A DNA stretch of 64,000 bases, taken from assembly GCF_900109915.1 (NCBI RefSeq), contig NZ_FOBU01000001.1, forward strand, positions 1,759,004-1,823,003. Reading direction: 5' to 3'. Within the stretch, counting starts at the first letter, position 1. Each line of letters opens with the position of its first letter. A program made the translations under genes and the position numbers. The notes under the pieces are model-generated. The model saw only the letters and a program-made list of their open reading frames with translations, ran no database searches and had not been told where the DNA came from. Origin of the DNA: Luteibacter sp. UNCMF331Sha3.1 (GTDB taxonomy: Bacteria; Pseudomonadota; Gammaproteobacteria; Xanthomonadales; Rhodanobacteraceae). Of this stretch, positions 17,726-26,816 are shown one piece after another.

Positions 17726-17806
17726 AGCGCGCCCGGACGACGTATCCGGGCGCGCTTACGAACGATGATCCCCCCAGATTGGCCGGCGCGGAGCGCCGGC
17801 TTTTTT
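17726..17806 (+). terminator. Two successive terminator hairpins
   Basis: A 12-bp stem (17726-17737 AGCGCGCCCGGA with 17745-17756 TCCGGGCGCGCT) is followed by a canonical terminator, an 8-bp stem GCCGGCGC/GCGCCGGC (17782-17800) with six T at 17801-17806. A REP-like vestige (GGTGGGAGCCA, 17829-17839) lies next to it, before the nagA 3' end. Confidence 0.85.
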
Positions 17807-17848
17807 ATGGGTGAGAGGTCAAGGATCGGGTGGGAGCCACCAGGATCT

Positions 17849-18997
17849 TCAGGCCGTATGGACCCGCACGCCGCCGATCCAGGTTTCCGCCACGTGCTGC
17901 GTATCGTCCAGCACCACGAAGTCGGCGCGGTAGCCGGCCGCGATGTGACCGTGCGTCGTCGCCAGACCGAGGAACGCGGCCGGATAGGTGGACGCCATGC
18001 GCGCGGCCTCGTCGTAAGGCACGCCGACCATGTTCACCGTGTTGCGCAGCGCGGTCGCCATGTCGAGCGCGGAGCCGGCGAGTGTGCCGTCGGCCGTCTG
18101 GCAGACGCCGTCACGCACCGTGATCGTTTCGCCCTTGAGCACGAAGTTCGGGTTGTCCGAACCCACCGGCGGCATCGCGTCGGTGACGAGCATCATCTTC
18201 TCGCGCGCCTTCGCAGCGATCGCGACGCGCAACGACGCCGGATGCACGTGGTGGCCGTCGACGATCAGACCGCACCAGCTGCCCGCGTCTTCCAGCGCCG
18301 CGCCGACCACGCCGGGCTCGCGGCTGGTGAATGGCGTCATGGCGTTGAACAGATGCGTGAAGCCGCGCACGCCCGTGGCCAGCGCGTTGCGCGTGGTCTC
18401 GTAATCCGCCGCGGTGTGGCCCGCGGCGACGATGACGCCGTTCCCGACGAGCTGCGCGAGCACCTCGGGCGACGCGCGCTCGGGGGCCAGCGTGAGCAAC
18501 GTCACGCCACCGTGGCGACGCGCGACCATCGCGATGTCCTCGGCGCCCGCGATGCGGAACTTGGCCGGGTCGTGCACGCCCTTGCGCTCGGGCGCGATGA
18601 ACGGGCCTTCGAGATGGATGCCGAGCACGCCCGGCACGCCCTGCTCGACGGCCGCGTTCACGGCGTCGATGGCTTTCGCCATCACGTCGGCGTCGTCGCT
18701 GATCAAGGTGGGGAGGAAGCCGGTGGTGCCGAACTTCGCGTGCGCCTCGCCGATCGTGCGGATCGTGTCGACCGTCGGCGCGTCGTTGAACAGCACGCCG
18801 CCACCGCCGTTGACCTGGCAGTCGATGAAGCCGGGGAGAAGCGTCCGGCCGCCCAGGTCGTGACGTTCCGCCGCGCGCACGCGCGGATCGGACGGCAGCG
18901 CCAGGCCGGTGATCCGGTCGCCGTCGATCAGCACGGCGAAGCCGCCCTGGAACCCGTTGTCGGTGAGTACGCGGCCGTTGACGAGGGCGATGGTCAT
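17849..18997 (-). CDS. nagA: N-acetylglucosamine-6-phosphate deacetylase
   Basis: A 382-residue amidohydrolase that removes acetate from GlcNAc-6-phosphate in the cytosol, giving glucosamine-6-phosphate. Family marks: IDCQVNGGGGVLFND, the metal-site HLEGPFIAPERKG, AAGHTAADYE, THLFNAM and the catalytic Asp in VTDAMPP, in the usual order and length. It is the last gene of the minus-strand run nagQ-nagBII-nagA, 28 bases after nagBII, so it is probably in one operon and controlled through the nagQ promoter. It supplies the substrate of the neighbouring deaminase. Confidence 0.95.
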   Translation of the reverse strand: MTIALVNGRVLTDNGFQGGFAVLIDGDRITGLALPSDPRVRAAERHDLGGRTLLPGFIDCQVNGGGGVLFNDAPTVDTIRTIGEAHAKFGTTGFLPTLISDDADVMAKAIDAVNAAVEQGVPGVLGIHLEGPFIAPERKGVHDPAKFRIAGAEDIAMVARRHGGVTLLTLAPERASPEVLAQLVGNGVIVAAGHTAADYETTRNALATGVRGFTHLFNAMTPFTSREPGVVGAALEDAGSWCGLIVDGHHVHPASLRVAIAAKAREKMMLVTDAMPPVGSDNPNFVLKGETITVRDGVCQTADGTLAGSALDMATALRNTVNMVGVPYDEAARMASTYPAAFLGLATTHGHIAAGYRADFVVLDDTQHVAETWIGGVRVHTA

Positions 18998-19025
18998 GCG
19001 TGATTCCTTTAGCGGCGAAAGACCG

Positions 19026-20060
19026 TCAGACGGTCTCGGTGACCTTGTTCAGATGCGGGGGCACGTCGGGGTTGAAGCCGCGCTTCAGCGCGAGGGCGGC
19101 CGTGGCACGATAGAAGCTCTGCACGGTGACCAGCGGCGCGCTGATCGGTGCGGTGGCGACGAGCGGCAACACCCCATCGCCGGTCGCGCCGGGCGCGGCG
19201 ACCCATACCTTGGCGCCGCGCTTGCGGAACTCGGCGGCGACGTCGAGCACGCCGGGCAGCGTGTCGTCGTTCTGCGCGAAGAACAGCACCGGGAAGTCCG
19301 GGCCCACGAGCGCCATCGGGCCGTGCTTCACTTCCGCCGAACTGAACGCCTCGGCGTGCAGACCGCAGGTTTCCTTGAACTTCAGCGCCGCCTCGAGGGC
19401 GCCGGCGAAGCCGAAGCCACGGCCGACGACGAACAGGTTGTGCGCGTCGACGAGACCATCGGTCAGCGCGCTCCAGTCGGCGTCCCACCCGGTGCGCAGC
19501 TGCGCGGGCAGTGCCGCGAGCGCGTCGCCGATGGCGGCGTTGCCGCTCCAGCGCGCGGCGACGTGCAGGATCGCGGACAGCGCGCCGAGATAGCTCTTGG
19601 TCGCGGCGACGCTCGTCTCGGGGCCGGCATGCAGCGGCACGACGACGTCGGCGACCGCCGCCAGCGGCGACTCCACGACGTTGACGAGCGCGACGACCAG
19701 TGCGCCGGCTTTCTTCGCCGCTTCGGCGTTGCGCACCAGGTCGGGGCTCTTGCCCGACTGCGAGATCGCGATGTACAGCGCGCCGTCGAGATTCTGCTTC
19801 GCGTGGTAGATCGACGTGACCGACGGCGACGCCGACGCGGTGACGACGCCGAGCTGGGTCTCGAACACGTACTTGGCGTACATGGCCGCGTGATCCGAGC
19901 TGCCGCGGGCGCACGTGATGATCATGCGCGGCGGGTTGGCGCGAAGGCGCGCGGCGAGCGCGGCGACCACGGCCTCGTTCTGCGCGAGCTGGCGCTCCAC
20001 GACCCCGGCGGTTTCGTGGGCTTCGCGGAACATCAGGGTGTCTTGCGGATGGATCGTCAT
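19026..20060 (-). CDS. nagBII: Glucosamine-6-phosphate deaminase, SIS-domain type (NagB-II)
   Basis: A 344-residue protein with two SIS sugar-isomerase domains. The first has TCARGSSDHAAMYAKYVFE and AISQSGKSPDL, the second VVGRGFGFAGALEAALKFKET. It resembles the isomerase half of GlmS without the glutaminase half. In Shewanella and Xanthomonas this type (NagB-II) replaces classical NagB, converting glucosamine-6-phosphate to fructose-6-phosphate and ammonia. Its place between nagQ and nagA supports that role over the related AgaS. The start at ATG 20060 follows the nagQ stop by 17 bases; the open frame upstream overlaps nagQ and is not used. Confidence 0.92.
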   Translation of the reverse strand: MTIHPQDTLMFREAHETAGVVERQLAQNEAVVAALAARLRANPPRMIITCARGSSDHAAMYAKYVFETQLGVVTASASPSVTSIYHAKQNLDGALYIAISQSGKSPDLVRNAEAAKKAGALVVALVNVVESPLAAVADVVVPLHAGPETSVAATKSYLGALSAILHVAARWSGNAAIGDALAALPAQLRTGWDADWSALTDGLVDAHNLFVVGRGFGFAGALEAALKFKETCGLHAEAFSSAEVKHGPMALVGPDFPVLFFAQNDDTLPGVLDVAAEFRKRGAKVWVAAPGATGDGVLPLVATAPISAPLVTVQSFYRATAALALKRGFNPDVPPHLNKVTETV

Positions 20061-20077
20061 GGGGTGCGTCGTGCCCG

Positions 20078-20830
20078 TCAGTCGCTCTGCAGTTCCGCGA
20101 CGAAATCGTAGATGTCGCCGCGGTACCACGAGCAGGTGAATTCGACGATGCGTCCGTCGTCGAGGAAGCTGCGCCGTTCGATGTTGAGGCCGGCACTGCC
20201 GGCGCCGAGACGGAGCAGTCGAGTCTGCGCGGGCCCGAGGACCACGGCGCGAAGGCGTTGCAGCGCGCGGAGCGGCCGATTGCCCAGTTTGTCGAGGGCT
20301 TCGTAGAGGGAGTCCTCCACGAGGCTCGGATCCGGCAGCAGATCGAGCGGCACGGCGCTGCGCTCGATGGCGAGCGGCTCGTCGCCGGCGTAGCGAAGGC
20401 GATGCAGGCGAACCACCTGCGTGCCCGGTGACAGGTTCATCGCCATGGCCTCTTCGGGCGTGACCTCGCCGATGGCGCGCTCGAAGAATTCCGATCTCGG
20501 ATTGAGGCCGCGGGCGCGGAGATCCTCGGTGAAGCTGGTCATGCGCGACAGCGGCTTCACGATGCGTTCGGAGACGAACGTGCCGGCACCGTGTCGCTGA
20601 GTCAGCAGGCCGTCCTCGACCAGACCGCCGATCGCCTTGCGCACGGTGACGCGGGACAGGGTGAGGGCCCTGGCCAGATCGCGTTCGCTCGGCAGGGCGT
20701 GGCCCACCTGGACCTCGCCGTTTTCGATCACGTTCCGGATCGCGCGGCGCAGGCGCATGTACGCCAGCGGCTGCCGGACCGCCGGATCGAGGTGCAGACG
20801 CTGGTATTCGGCGACAAGGGCGCTTTCCAT
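20078..20830 (-). CDS. nagQ: GntR/HutC-family regulator of GlcNAc genes (NagQ)
   Basis: A 250-residue repressor with an N-terminal winged helix (LRRAIRNVIENGEV; LPSERDLARALTLSRVTVRKAI) and a C-terminal UTRA ligand domain (about 95-245, typical of regulators that sense sugar phosphates). It heads the operon with nagBII and nagA; in Xanthomonas the GntR regulator of the nag genes is called NagQ. The ATG at 20830 was chosen: a TATCTT -10 lies seven bases upstream, so the transcript may be leaderless. TGGT motifs spaced 11 and 33 bases apart cover this promoter and suggest self-control. GlcNAc-6-P or GlcN-6-P is the likely ligand by analogy. Confidence 0.88.
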   Translation of the reverse strand: MESALVAEYQRLHLDPAVRQPLAYMRLRRAIRNVIENGEVQVGHALPSERDLARALTLSRVTVRKAIGGLVEDGLLTQRHGAGTFVSERIVKPLSRMTSFTEDLRARGLNPRSEFFERAIGEVTPEEAMAMNLSPGTQVVRLHRLRYAGDEPLAIERSAVPLDLLPDPSLVEDSLYEALDKLGNRPLRALQRLRAVVLGPAQTRLLRLGAGSAGLNIERRSFLDDGRIVEFTCSWYRGDIYDFVAELQSD

Positions 20831-20837
20831 GGCGGTG

Positions 20838-20890
20838 AAGATACCAATCCCCGACCACTGCGGCAAGACCGTGCAACCTGGGGCATACCA
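20838..20890 (-). promoter_or_regulatory. nagQ promoter with phased TGGT operator repeats
   Basis: Minus-strand -35 TTGCCG (20866-20861) and -10 TATCTT (20843-20838) are 17 bp apart, with the ATG at 20830. TGGT motifs begin at 20890 (TGGTATG), 20857 (TGGTCG) and 20846 (TGGTAT), with offsets of 33 and 11 bp, so all lie on one face of the helix, and the last overlaps the -10. They match repeats in front of zwf. Confidence 0.55.
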
Positions 20891-20933
20891 GCGGCCGATT
20901 CAAACACCCGTTTGCACGATCTAAATGAACCGT

Positions 20934-20945
20934 GGAAACGTTTCC
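20934..20945. promoter_or_regulatory. LacI-type palindrome GGAAACGTTTCC upstream of zwf
   Basis: A perfect 12-bp palindrome with the central CpG (AACGTT) characteristic of LacI-family operators. It lies between nagQ and zwf. A close relative (GAAAACGTTTCC) is at 29617-29628 near nagP/glk. The regulator is unproven; NagR at 26997 is one candidate. Confidence 0.55.
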
Positions 20946-20989
20946 GGTATGTTTTCGGGGCGTTAAGGGCGGCGAAAGGTCGCGTCGAG

Positions 20990-21030
20990 TGGTACGGGGC
21001 TGGTACGTCCTGGTATGTCACTGGTACGAT
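20990..21030 (+). promoter_or_regulatory. Four tandem TGGTAYG repeats at the zwf promoter
   Basis: GGTAY motifs begin at 20991, 21002, 21012 and 21023, giving 11, 10 and 11-bp steps, i.e. one per helical turn; a fifth GGTAT is at 20946. The last repeat runs into TACGAT (21025-21030), a possible -10. The same motif occurs at the nagQ promoter, so NagQ is the first candidate to bind here. Confidence 0.6.
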
Positions 21031-21064
21031 CCTGAGGCATCCTTCCCTACCAGAGGCCGCCGAC

Positions 21065-22537
21065 GTGAGCGCTCCCCTTCATCCGATCGAGCCGTTCGAT
21101 CTGGTCATCTTCGGCGGCACCGGCGATCTCGCCGTCCGCAAGCTGCTGCCGGCCATGTACCACCGGTTCGTCGACGGTCAGATCCAGCCCACCAGCCGGA
21201 TCGTCGGTGTGGCGCGCGAGGGCCTGGACGACGCGGCCTACCGCGACATCGTCCGCTCCTCCGTGGAGAAGGGCGTGTCGCACGTGGTGCCGGCGCAGCT
21301 CGACGCGTTCATCGCCATGATCGGCTATCGCTCGCTCGACGCCCGCAAGGCCGACGGCTGGGACGAATTCGCCACGCTCATGGGCGAGAAGGCGGACCAC
21401 ATCCGCGTGTTCTATCTCTCGACGTCGCCGGACATCTTCACCGACATCTGCCAGCGTCTCGGTTCGCTGGGCATGAACGGCGAGCGCTCGCGCGTCGTCC
21501 TCGAGAAGCCGATCGGCCGCGATCTCGAAAGCGCCAACGCGATCAACGACGCGGTCGCCCAGGTCTTCGGCGAATCGCAGACGTACCGTATCGATCATTA
21601 CCTCGGCAAGGAGACGGTGCAGAACCTCCTCGCCCTGCGCTTCGCCAACGCGCTGTTCGAGCCGCTGTGGAACGCGCAGCACATCGACCACGTGCAGATC
21701 ACCGTCGCGGAAACCGTCGGCGTCGGTCATCGCGCCGGCTACTACGATCGCTCGGGCGCGCTGCGCGACATGGTGCAGAACCATATTCTCCAGCTGCTGT
21801 GCATGCTCGCCATGGAGCCGCCGTCGTCGCTGGCGCCGGACGCCGTGCGCGACGAAAAGCTCAAGGTGCTCCGTTCGCTGCGCCCGATCGATGCGCGCAA
21901 CGCGGGTCAGCTGACCGTGCGCGGCCAGTACCGCGCCGGTGCCGCCGAAGGCCAGGGCGTGCCCGGCTACCTCGACGAGCTCGGCAGCGACCAGTCCCGC
22001 ACCGAAACCTTCGTCGCCCTCAAGGCGGAGATCGGCAACTGGCGCTGGGCTGGCGTGCCCTTCTACCTGCGCACCGGCAAGCGCCTGCCGAACCGTGTTT
22101 CGGAAATCGTGGTGACGTTCCGCCAGTTGCCGCATTCCATCTTCGATCCGGCCAGCGGCCCGCTGCTGCCCAACCGTCTGACGCTGCGTCTGCAGCCGGA
22201 CGAGGGCGTGAAGCTCTGGCTGACGATCAAGCATCCGGGACCGGGCGGCCTGCGCCTGCGCCACGTGCCGCTCGACATGAGCTTCGCGGCGGCGTTCGGC
22301 GTGCAGCAGCCCGATGCCTACGAGCGGCTCATCCTCGACGTCGTGCGTGGCAATCCGACCCTCTTCATGCGTCGCGACGAAGTCGAAGCGGCGTGGAAGT
22401 GGGCCGGCCCCATCCTCGACGCGTGGGAAGCGAGCGGCGATACGCCGAAGCCGTACACCGCGGGCACCTGGGGTCCGAGCGCCGCCGTGGCGCTCATCGA
22501 ACGCGATGGCCGTACCTGGGCCGAGGATGCCGCATGA
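21065..22537 (+). CDS. zwf: Glucose-6-phosphate 1-dehydrogenase
   Basis: A 490-residue NADP-dependent enzyme that oxidises glucose-6-phosphate to 6-phosphogluconolactone. The nucleotide-binding FGGTGDLAVRKLLPA motif is near the N-terminus and the active-site RIDHYLGKE is at 175-183 with Lys182; length is standard. The GTG at 21065 (AGAGG nine bases upstream) was chosen because the GGTGDL motif then sits where it does in homologues; the longer frame upstream crosses operator repeats. Its stop overlaps the pgl start. It is the first gene of zwf-pgl-edd-eda and is divergent from nagQ. Confidence 0.96.
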   Translation: MSAPLHPIEPFDLVIFGGTGDLAVRKLLPAMYHRFVDGQIQPTSRIVGVAREGLDDAAYRDIVRSSVEKGVSHVVPAQLDAFIAMIGYRSLDARKADGWDEFATLMGEKADHIRVFYLSTSPDIFTDICQRLGSLGMNGERSRVVLEKPIGRDLESANAINDAVAQVFGESQTYRIDHYLGKETVQNLLALRFANALFEPLWNAQHIDHVQITVAETVGVGHRAGYYDRSGALRDMVQNHILQLLCMLAMEPPSSLAPDAVRDEKLKVLRSLRPIDARNAGQLTVRGQYRAGAAEGQGVPGYLDELGSDQSRTETFVALKAEIGNWRWAGVPFYLRTGKRLPNRVSEIVVTFRQLPHSIFDPASGPLLPNRLTLRLQPDEGVKLWLTIKHPGPGGLRLRHVPLDMSFAAAFGVQQPDAYERLILDVVRGNPTLFMRRDEVEAAWKWAGPILDAWEASGDTPKPYTAGTWGPSAAVALIERDGRTWAEDAA

Positions 22538-23235
22538 ACGCCAAGATCGAACGCCATGAATTCGCCGACAGGCTCACGCTCGCCGACCAGCTCGCACGCG
22601 ATGTCGCGTCGAAGCTCGCCGCCGCGATCGCGGAACGCGGCAAGGCCAGCATCGCCGTCTCCGGCGGCAGCACGCCCAAGGCGATGTTCGCCGTGCTCGC
22701 CGAGCAGGAAATCGACTGGTCGAAGGTAACGATCACGCTCGTCGACGAGCGCTGGGTCGATACCGACAGCGACCGCTCCAACGCGAGGCTCGTCGCGGAG
22801 CACCTGCTTCACCACGAAGCGCACACGGCGACGTTCCTTCCCCTGTTCGACCAGGCGCACAAGGGCGACGTCGACGCCGCGCTCGCCGCGGTCGGCGCGC
22901 GCATCGACGCGCTCGGGGGCACGTTCGACGTGCTGATCCTTGGCATGGGCGGCGACGGCCATACCGCATCGTTCTTCCCGGGCGGCGACAATCTCGAGGC
23001 AGCGCTCGATCCGAAAGGCGGCAAGACGGTGCTTTCGATGCGCGCGCCGGACGCCGGCGAGCCGCGCATCACGCTCACGCTGCCGAAGGTGCTCGCGACG
23101 CGAGCGCTCTACGTGCACATCGAAGGTGCCGACAAGAAGGCGATCCTCGCGAAAGCCGAAGCCGGCGAGGACTACCCCATCGGTGCCGTGCTGAAGCACG
23201 CGACGGTGCCCGTCGAGATCTACTGGGCCCCCTGA
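22534..23235 (+). CDS. pgl: 6-phosphogluconolactonase
   Basis: A 233-residue enzyme of the NagB/SOL superfamily hydrolysing 6-phosphogluconolactone to 6-phosphogluconate. Marks: [11 protein letters not shown] (phosphate loop), ITLVDERWV and [15 protein letters not shown]. The ATG overlaps the zwf stop (ATGA), which indicates translational coupling. About 125 bases with several small stem-loops (for example CGTGCC/GGCACG) separate it from edd. Confidence 0.96.
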   Translation: MNAKIERHEFADRLTLADQLARDVASKLAAAIAERGKASIAVSGGSTPKAMFAVLAEQEIDWSKVTITLVDERWVDTDSDRSNARLVAEHLLHHEAHTATFLPLFDQAHKGDVDAALAAVGARIDALGGTFDVLILGMGGDGHTASFFPGGDNLEAALDPKGGKTVLSMRAPDAGEPRITLTLPKVLATRALYVHIEGADKKAILAKAEAGEDYPIGAVLKHATVPVEIYWAP

Positions 23236-23359
23236 TACCCACGCCATACCGCCGCGCGGCAGACGCGCGGCCACGGATCGCCCGCCGGGGGGCGGCGGTC
23301 CACACGACGGCCTCGTGCCATCAAGGCACGTGGCGCGGTCAAAGCCTCAGGAACATGCC

Positions 23360-25171
23360 ATGACCACCCATCCCATCCTCGCCGAGGTGACCCGGCGCAT
23401 CGTGGAGCGTAGCCGCGACTCGCGCGCCGCGTACCTCGCCAAGATCGACGCCGCGCGCGGCAAGGGCGCGAAGCGCCACCACCTCTCGTGCGGCAACCTC
23501 GCGCACGGGTTCGCCGCGTGCGCGGAGAAGGACAAGGACGCGCTGCGCAACGGCCACGCCGCCAATCTCGCGATCGTCACCTCGTACAACGACATGCTCT
23601 CGGCACACCAGCCATACGAGCGCTATCCCGAGCTGATCCGGCAGACGGCGCGTTCGTTCGGCGCCACCGCGCAGGTCGCCGGCGGCGTGCCCGCGATGTG
23701 CGACGGCGTCACGCAGGGTCGCCCCGGCATGGAGCTGTCGCTCTTCTCGCGCGACCTCATCGCGATGGCCACCGCGGTCTCGCTGTCGCACGACATGTAC
23801 GAAGGCGCGCTGTACCTCGGCATCTGCGACAAGATCGTGCCGGGCATGCTGATCGGCGCACTCAGCTTCGGGCACCTCGCCTCGGCGTTCGTGCCGTCGG
23901 GTCCGATGCCGTCGGGCATCCCGAACGAAGAAAAGTCGAAGGTCCGCCAGGCGTTCGCCGCCGGCAAGGCGACGCGCGCGGAACTGCTCGAGGCCGAGGC
24001 GCGTTCGTACCATGGCTCCGGCACCTGCACGTTCTACGGCACCGCCAACTCCAACCAGATGCTGATGGAGATCATGGGCCTGCACCTGCCCGGCGCGAGC
24101 TTCGAAGCGCCCGATACGCCGCTGCGCGACGCGCTCACGCGTGCCACCGTCGAGCGCGTGCTCGCCATCGACTCGCTCGGCGACGCATACCTGCCGCTCG
24201 GCCACATCGTGGACGAACGCTCGGTCGTCAACGGCGTGGTCGGCCTGCATGCGACGGGCGGTTCCACCAATCACCTGCTGCACCTCGTCGCTATCGCGCG
24301 CGCCGCGGGTGTCGAACTGCGCTGGGACGACTTCGATGCCCTGTCGGCCGTCGTGCCCCTGCTGGCGCGCGTGTACCCGAACGGCTACGCCGACGTGAAC
24401 CACTTCCACGAAGCGGGCGGCATGGGCTTCCTCATCGACCAGCTGCTCGATGCCGGCCTGCTGCACGGCGACGTGAACACGATCATGGGCCCGGGTCTGC
24501 ACCACTACCGCAACGTGCCGGTGCTGGAAGGCGACGCGCTCGTCTGGAAACCGGTGTCGAAGGAAAGCGGCAATCGCGGCGTGCTGCGATCGATCACCGA
24601 ACCGTTCCGCCAGGACGGTGGCCTGCGCATGCTCAAGGGCAACGTCGGTCGCGGCGTCATCAAGGTGTCGTCGGTGCCGGAAGACCGCATGGTCATCGAG
24701 GCGCCCGCCATCGTGTTCGACGAACAGGACGACGTGAAGGCCGCCTTCGATCGCGGCGAACTCGACCGCGACTTCGTCGCCGTGGTCCGTTTCCAGGGCC
24801 CCCGTGCGCGCGGCATGCCCGAATTGCACAAGCTGACGCCCACCCTGAGCCTTCTGCAGGATCGCGGCCATCGCGTCGCGCTGGTCACCGACGGGCGTAT
24901 GTCGGGCGCGTCGGGTCGCGTGCCCGCAGCCATCCACGTCACGCCGGAAGCCGAAGCGGGCGGTCCCATCGCGCGCATCCGCACGGGCGACATCGTGCGC
25001 CTCGACGCGAACGAAGGCACGATCGAGGTGCTCGTCGCCGCGGACGAATGGAACGCGCGCATTCCCGACAACGTCGACCTGGCCATGCATCACACCGGCA
25101 TGGGCCGCGAACTCTTCGCCATGTTCCGCCAGTCCGCCGTCACGGCCGACCTGGGCGCGGGCGTTTTCTGA
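23360..25171 (+). CDS. edd: Phosphogluconate dehydratase (Entner-Doudoroff)
   Basis: A 603-residue IlvD/Edd-family iron-sulfur dehydratase converting 6-phosphogluconate to 2-keto-3-deoxy-6-phosphogluconate. Cluster cysteines are likely Cys156 ([10 protein letters not shown]) and Cys223 ([14 protein letters not shown]), with Cys114 in the conserved [12 protein letters not shown]. Length fits Edd rather than the shorter IlvD. The start at 23360 has AGGAA seven bases upstream. Together with eda 16 bases downstream it gives the two defining steps of the pathway. Confidence 0.96.
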   Translation: MTTHPILAEVTRRIVERSRDSRAAYLAKIDAARGKGAKRHHLSCGNLAHGFAACAEKDKDALRNGHAANLAIVTSYNDMLSAHQPYERYPELIRQTARSFGATAQVAGGVPAMCDGVTQGRPGMELSLFSRDLIAMATAVSLSHDMYEGALYLGICDKIVPGMLIGALSFGHLASAFVPSGPMPSGIPNEEKSKVRQAFAAGKATRAELLEAEARSYHGSGTCTFYGTANSNQMLMEIMGLHLPGASFEAPDTPLRDALTRATVERVLAIDSLGDAYLPLGHIVDERSVVNGVVGLHATGGSTNHLLHLVAIARAAGVELRWDDFDALSAVVPLLARVYPNGYADVNHFHEAGGMGFLIDQLLDAGLLHGDVNTIMGPGLHHYRNVPVLEGDALVWKPVSKESGNRGVLRSITEPFRQDGGLRMLKGNVGRGVIKVSSVPEDRMVIEAPAIVFDEQDDVKAAFDRGELDRDFVAVVRFQGPRARGMPELHKLTPTLSLLQDRGHRVALVTDGRMSGASGRVPAAIHVTPEAEAGGPIARIRTGDIVRLDANEGTIEVLVAADEWNARIPDNVDLAMHHTGMGRELFAMFRQSAVTADLGAGVF

Positions 25172-25187
25172 TCCACCGGAGTAGCAG

Positions 25188-25832
25188 ATGAGCAACGAAG
25201 CAAAGCAGCAGCGCGTCGAATCCACCCTGCGCCTCGCGCCCGTGGTCCCCGTCGTGATCATCGACGACGCGTCGAAGGCCGTGGGCATGGCGCGCGCGCT
25301 CGTCGCCGGCGGCGTCCCCGCGATCGAAGTGACCCTGCGTACGCCCGCCGCGCTCGACGCGGTGCGCGCGATCGCCGCCGAAGTGGAAGGTGCCGTCGTC
25401 GGCGTCGGCACCGTGCTGACCGCGCGCGACCTCGAGAACGCCTGGAAAGCCGGTGCGAAGTTCGCCGTGTCGCCGGGCAGCGCACCGCGCCTGCTCGACG
25501 CCGCCGACGATTCGGAACTGCCGTTGCTGCCGGGCGCCGCGACGTCGAGCGAAGCGATGGAACTGCTTGAACGCGGTTATCGCTTCCAGAAGTTCTTTCC
25601 GGCCGTGCCCGCCGGCGGCGCGAAGCTGATCGGCGCCTGGGCCAGCCCGCTGCCCCAGATCCGCTTTTGTCCGACGGGCGGCATCAGTCTCGCCAACGCG
25701 CCCGAGTTCCTTGGCCTTTCGAACGTCGTCTGCGTCGGCGGCTCGTGGCTGACTCCGGCGGACAAGCTCGCCGCGTCGGACTGGGCCGGCATCGAAGCCC
25801 TGGCCCGCGAAGCGGCGCAGCTGTCGCGCTGA
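25188..25832 (+). CDS. eda: KDPG aldolase (2-keto-3-deoxy-6-phosphogluconate aldolase)
   Basis: A 214-residue class I aldolase splitting KDPG to pyruvate and glyceraldehyde-3-phosphate; the family can also act on 4-hydroxy-2-oxoglutarate. Catalytic Glu47 (AIEVTLRT) and Schiff-base Lys135 (RFQKFFPA) are in place, and FCPTGGIS is the phosphate site. GGAG lies seven bases before the ATG. It closes the zwf-pgl-edd-eda run and is followed after 8 bases by a short REP. Confidence 0.96.
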   Translation: MSNEAKQQRVESTLRLAPVVPVVIIDDASKAVGMARALVAGGVPAIEVTLRTPAALDAVRAIAAEVEGAVVGVGTVLTARDLENAWKAGAKFAVSPGSAPRLLDAADDSELPLLPGAATSSEAMELLERGYRFQKFFPAVPAGGAKLIGAWASPLPQIRFCPTGGISLANAPEFLGLSNVVCVGGSWLTPADKLAASDWAGIEALAREAAQLSR

Positions 25833-25840
25833 ACGCGATG

Positions 25841-25868
25841 GGTGGGAGCCAGCAGGCTGGCTCCCACC
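25841..25868. repeat. REP element, short form (family A)
   Basis: A 28-bp palindrome with 13-bp arms (GGTGGGAGCCAGC ... GCTGGCTCCCACC) and AG at the centre. It equals the long form after deletion between two GCCAGC copies. It sits 8 bases after the eda stop. Confidence 0.9.
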
Positions 25869-25925
25869 GGGCAGGGATGGCTGGGTTAGCATGCACTCCT
25901 TAGTCGCCTCCGCTACCCCGCCCCC

Positions 25926-26780
25926 ATGATCTACATCCTCCTCGCCGTCGCCTTCAGCGTGACGGTTTCGGTGCTGCTCAAGCTCGCGCGTCGTGCGAAC
26001 GTCGACATTGTGCAGGCCGTCGCGACGAATTACGTGGTCGCCGCCACGCTGGCCACGATGCTGCTCGGCGCCACGCCGCAGGCGGCCATCGACGCGCCCG
26101 CCACGTGGACGCCGCTCGTGCTGCTCGGTGTGCTGCTCCCCGCGATCTTCGTCGTGCTCGCGCACTCGGTGCGCACCGCGGGCATCGTGCGCACCGACGT
26201 CGCCCAGCGACTCTCGCTATTCGTTTCGCTATTCGCCGCGTTCGCGTTGCTTGGCGACACCCTCACCGCGCCAAAAGCGACGGGCATCGCCCTGGCGGTC
26301 GTCGCCGTGGCGTGCGTGTTGTGGCGTCGCCGCACCGAGGCGGCCAACGACCGCGGCGGCATGCTGGCACCGCTCGCCGTGTTCGCGGGCTTCGGTGCGA
26401 TCGACGTCTGCTTCAAGCTCGTGGCACAGGCCGGTGCACCGTTCGCCAGCGCGTTGCTGGCCTCGTTCCTGATCGCGATGGTGCTCTGCTGGATCGCCGT
26501 GATCGTTCGCGCGCTCATGGGCAAGGCGGCGCTGTCGTGGCGCAGTGTGGGTTTCGGTGTGCTGCTGGGCGCCGCCAACTTCGCCAACATCCTTTTCTAC
26601 GTACGCGGGCACCAGGCCCTGCCCGGCTCGCCGTCGCTCGTGTTCGCCTCGATGAACGTCGGCGTGGTGGTGCTCGGTGCGCTGGTGGGCGCACTCGGCT
26701 TTCGCGAAAAGCTGTCGTGGCTGAACTGGCTCGGACTTGCGGTCGCCATCGCCGCGATCGCGGTGATGACGACCGCCTGA
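25926..26780 (+). CDS. EamA/DMT-family inner-membrane transporter
   Basis: A 284-residue drug/metabolite-transporter-superfamily protein with about ten transmembrane helices in two EamA repeats (about 1-135 and 145-284). The second repeat has the usual closing pattern (SMNVGVVVLGALVGALGFREKLSWLNWLGLAV region). Such proteins export amino acids, nucleosides or other metabolites, or act in lipid-precursor flipping; nothing here shows which. It stands between the Entner-Doudoroff genes and nagR but probably has its own promoter. A GGAGCG/CGCTCC hairpin follows the stop. Confidence 0.8.
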   Translation: MIYILLAVAFSVTVSVLLKLARRANVDIVQAVATNYVVAATLATMLLGATPQAAIDAPATWTPLVLLGVLLPAIFVVLAHSVRTAGIVRTDVAQRLSLFVSLFAAFALLGDTLTAPKATGIALAVVAVACVLWRRRTEAANDRGGMLAPLAVFAGFGAIDVCFKLVAQAGAPFASALLASFLIAMVLCWIAVIVRALMGKAALSWRSVGFGVLLGAANFANILFYVRGHQALPGSPSLVFASMNVGVVVLGALVGALGFREKLSWLNWLGLAVAIAAIAVMTTA

Positions 26781-26816
26781 GGAGCGGACGGAAGCGCTCC
26801 GTCCTCGTCGAGCTCG

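Noticed and set aside
23236-23359. Possible riboswitch between pgl and edd
   Set aside because: Only small unrelated stem-loops are present, and no known conserved core was seen; an intercistronic stability element is more likely.
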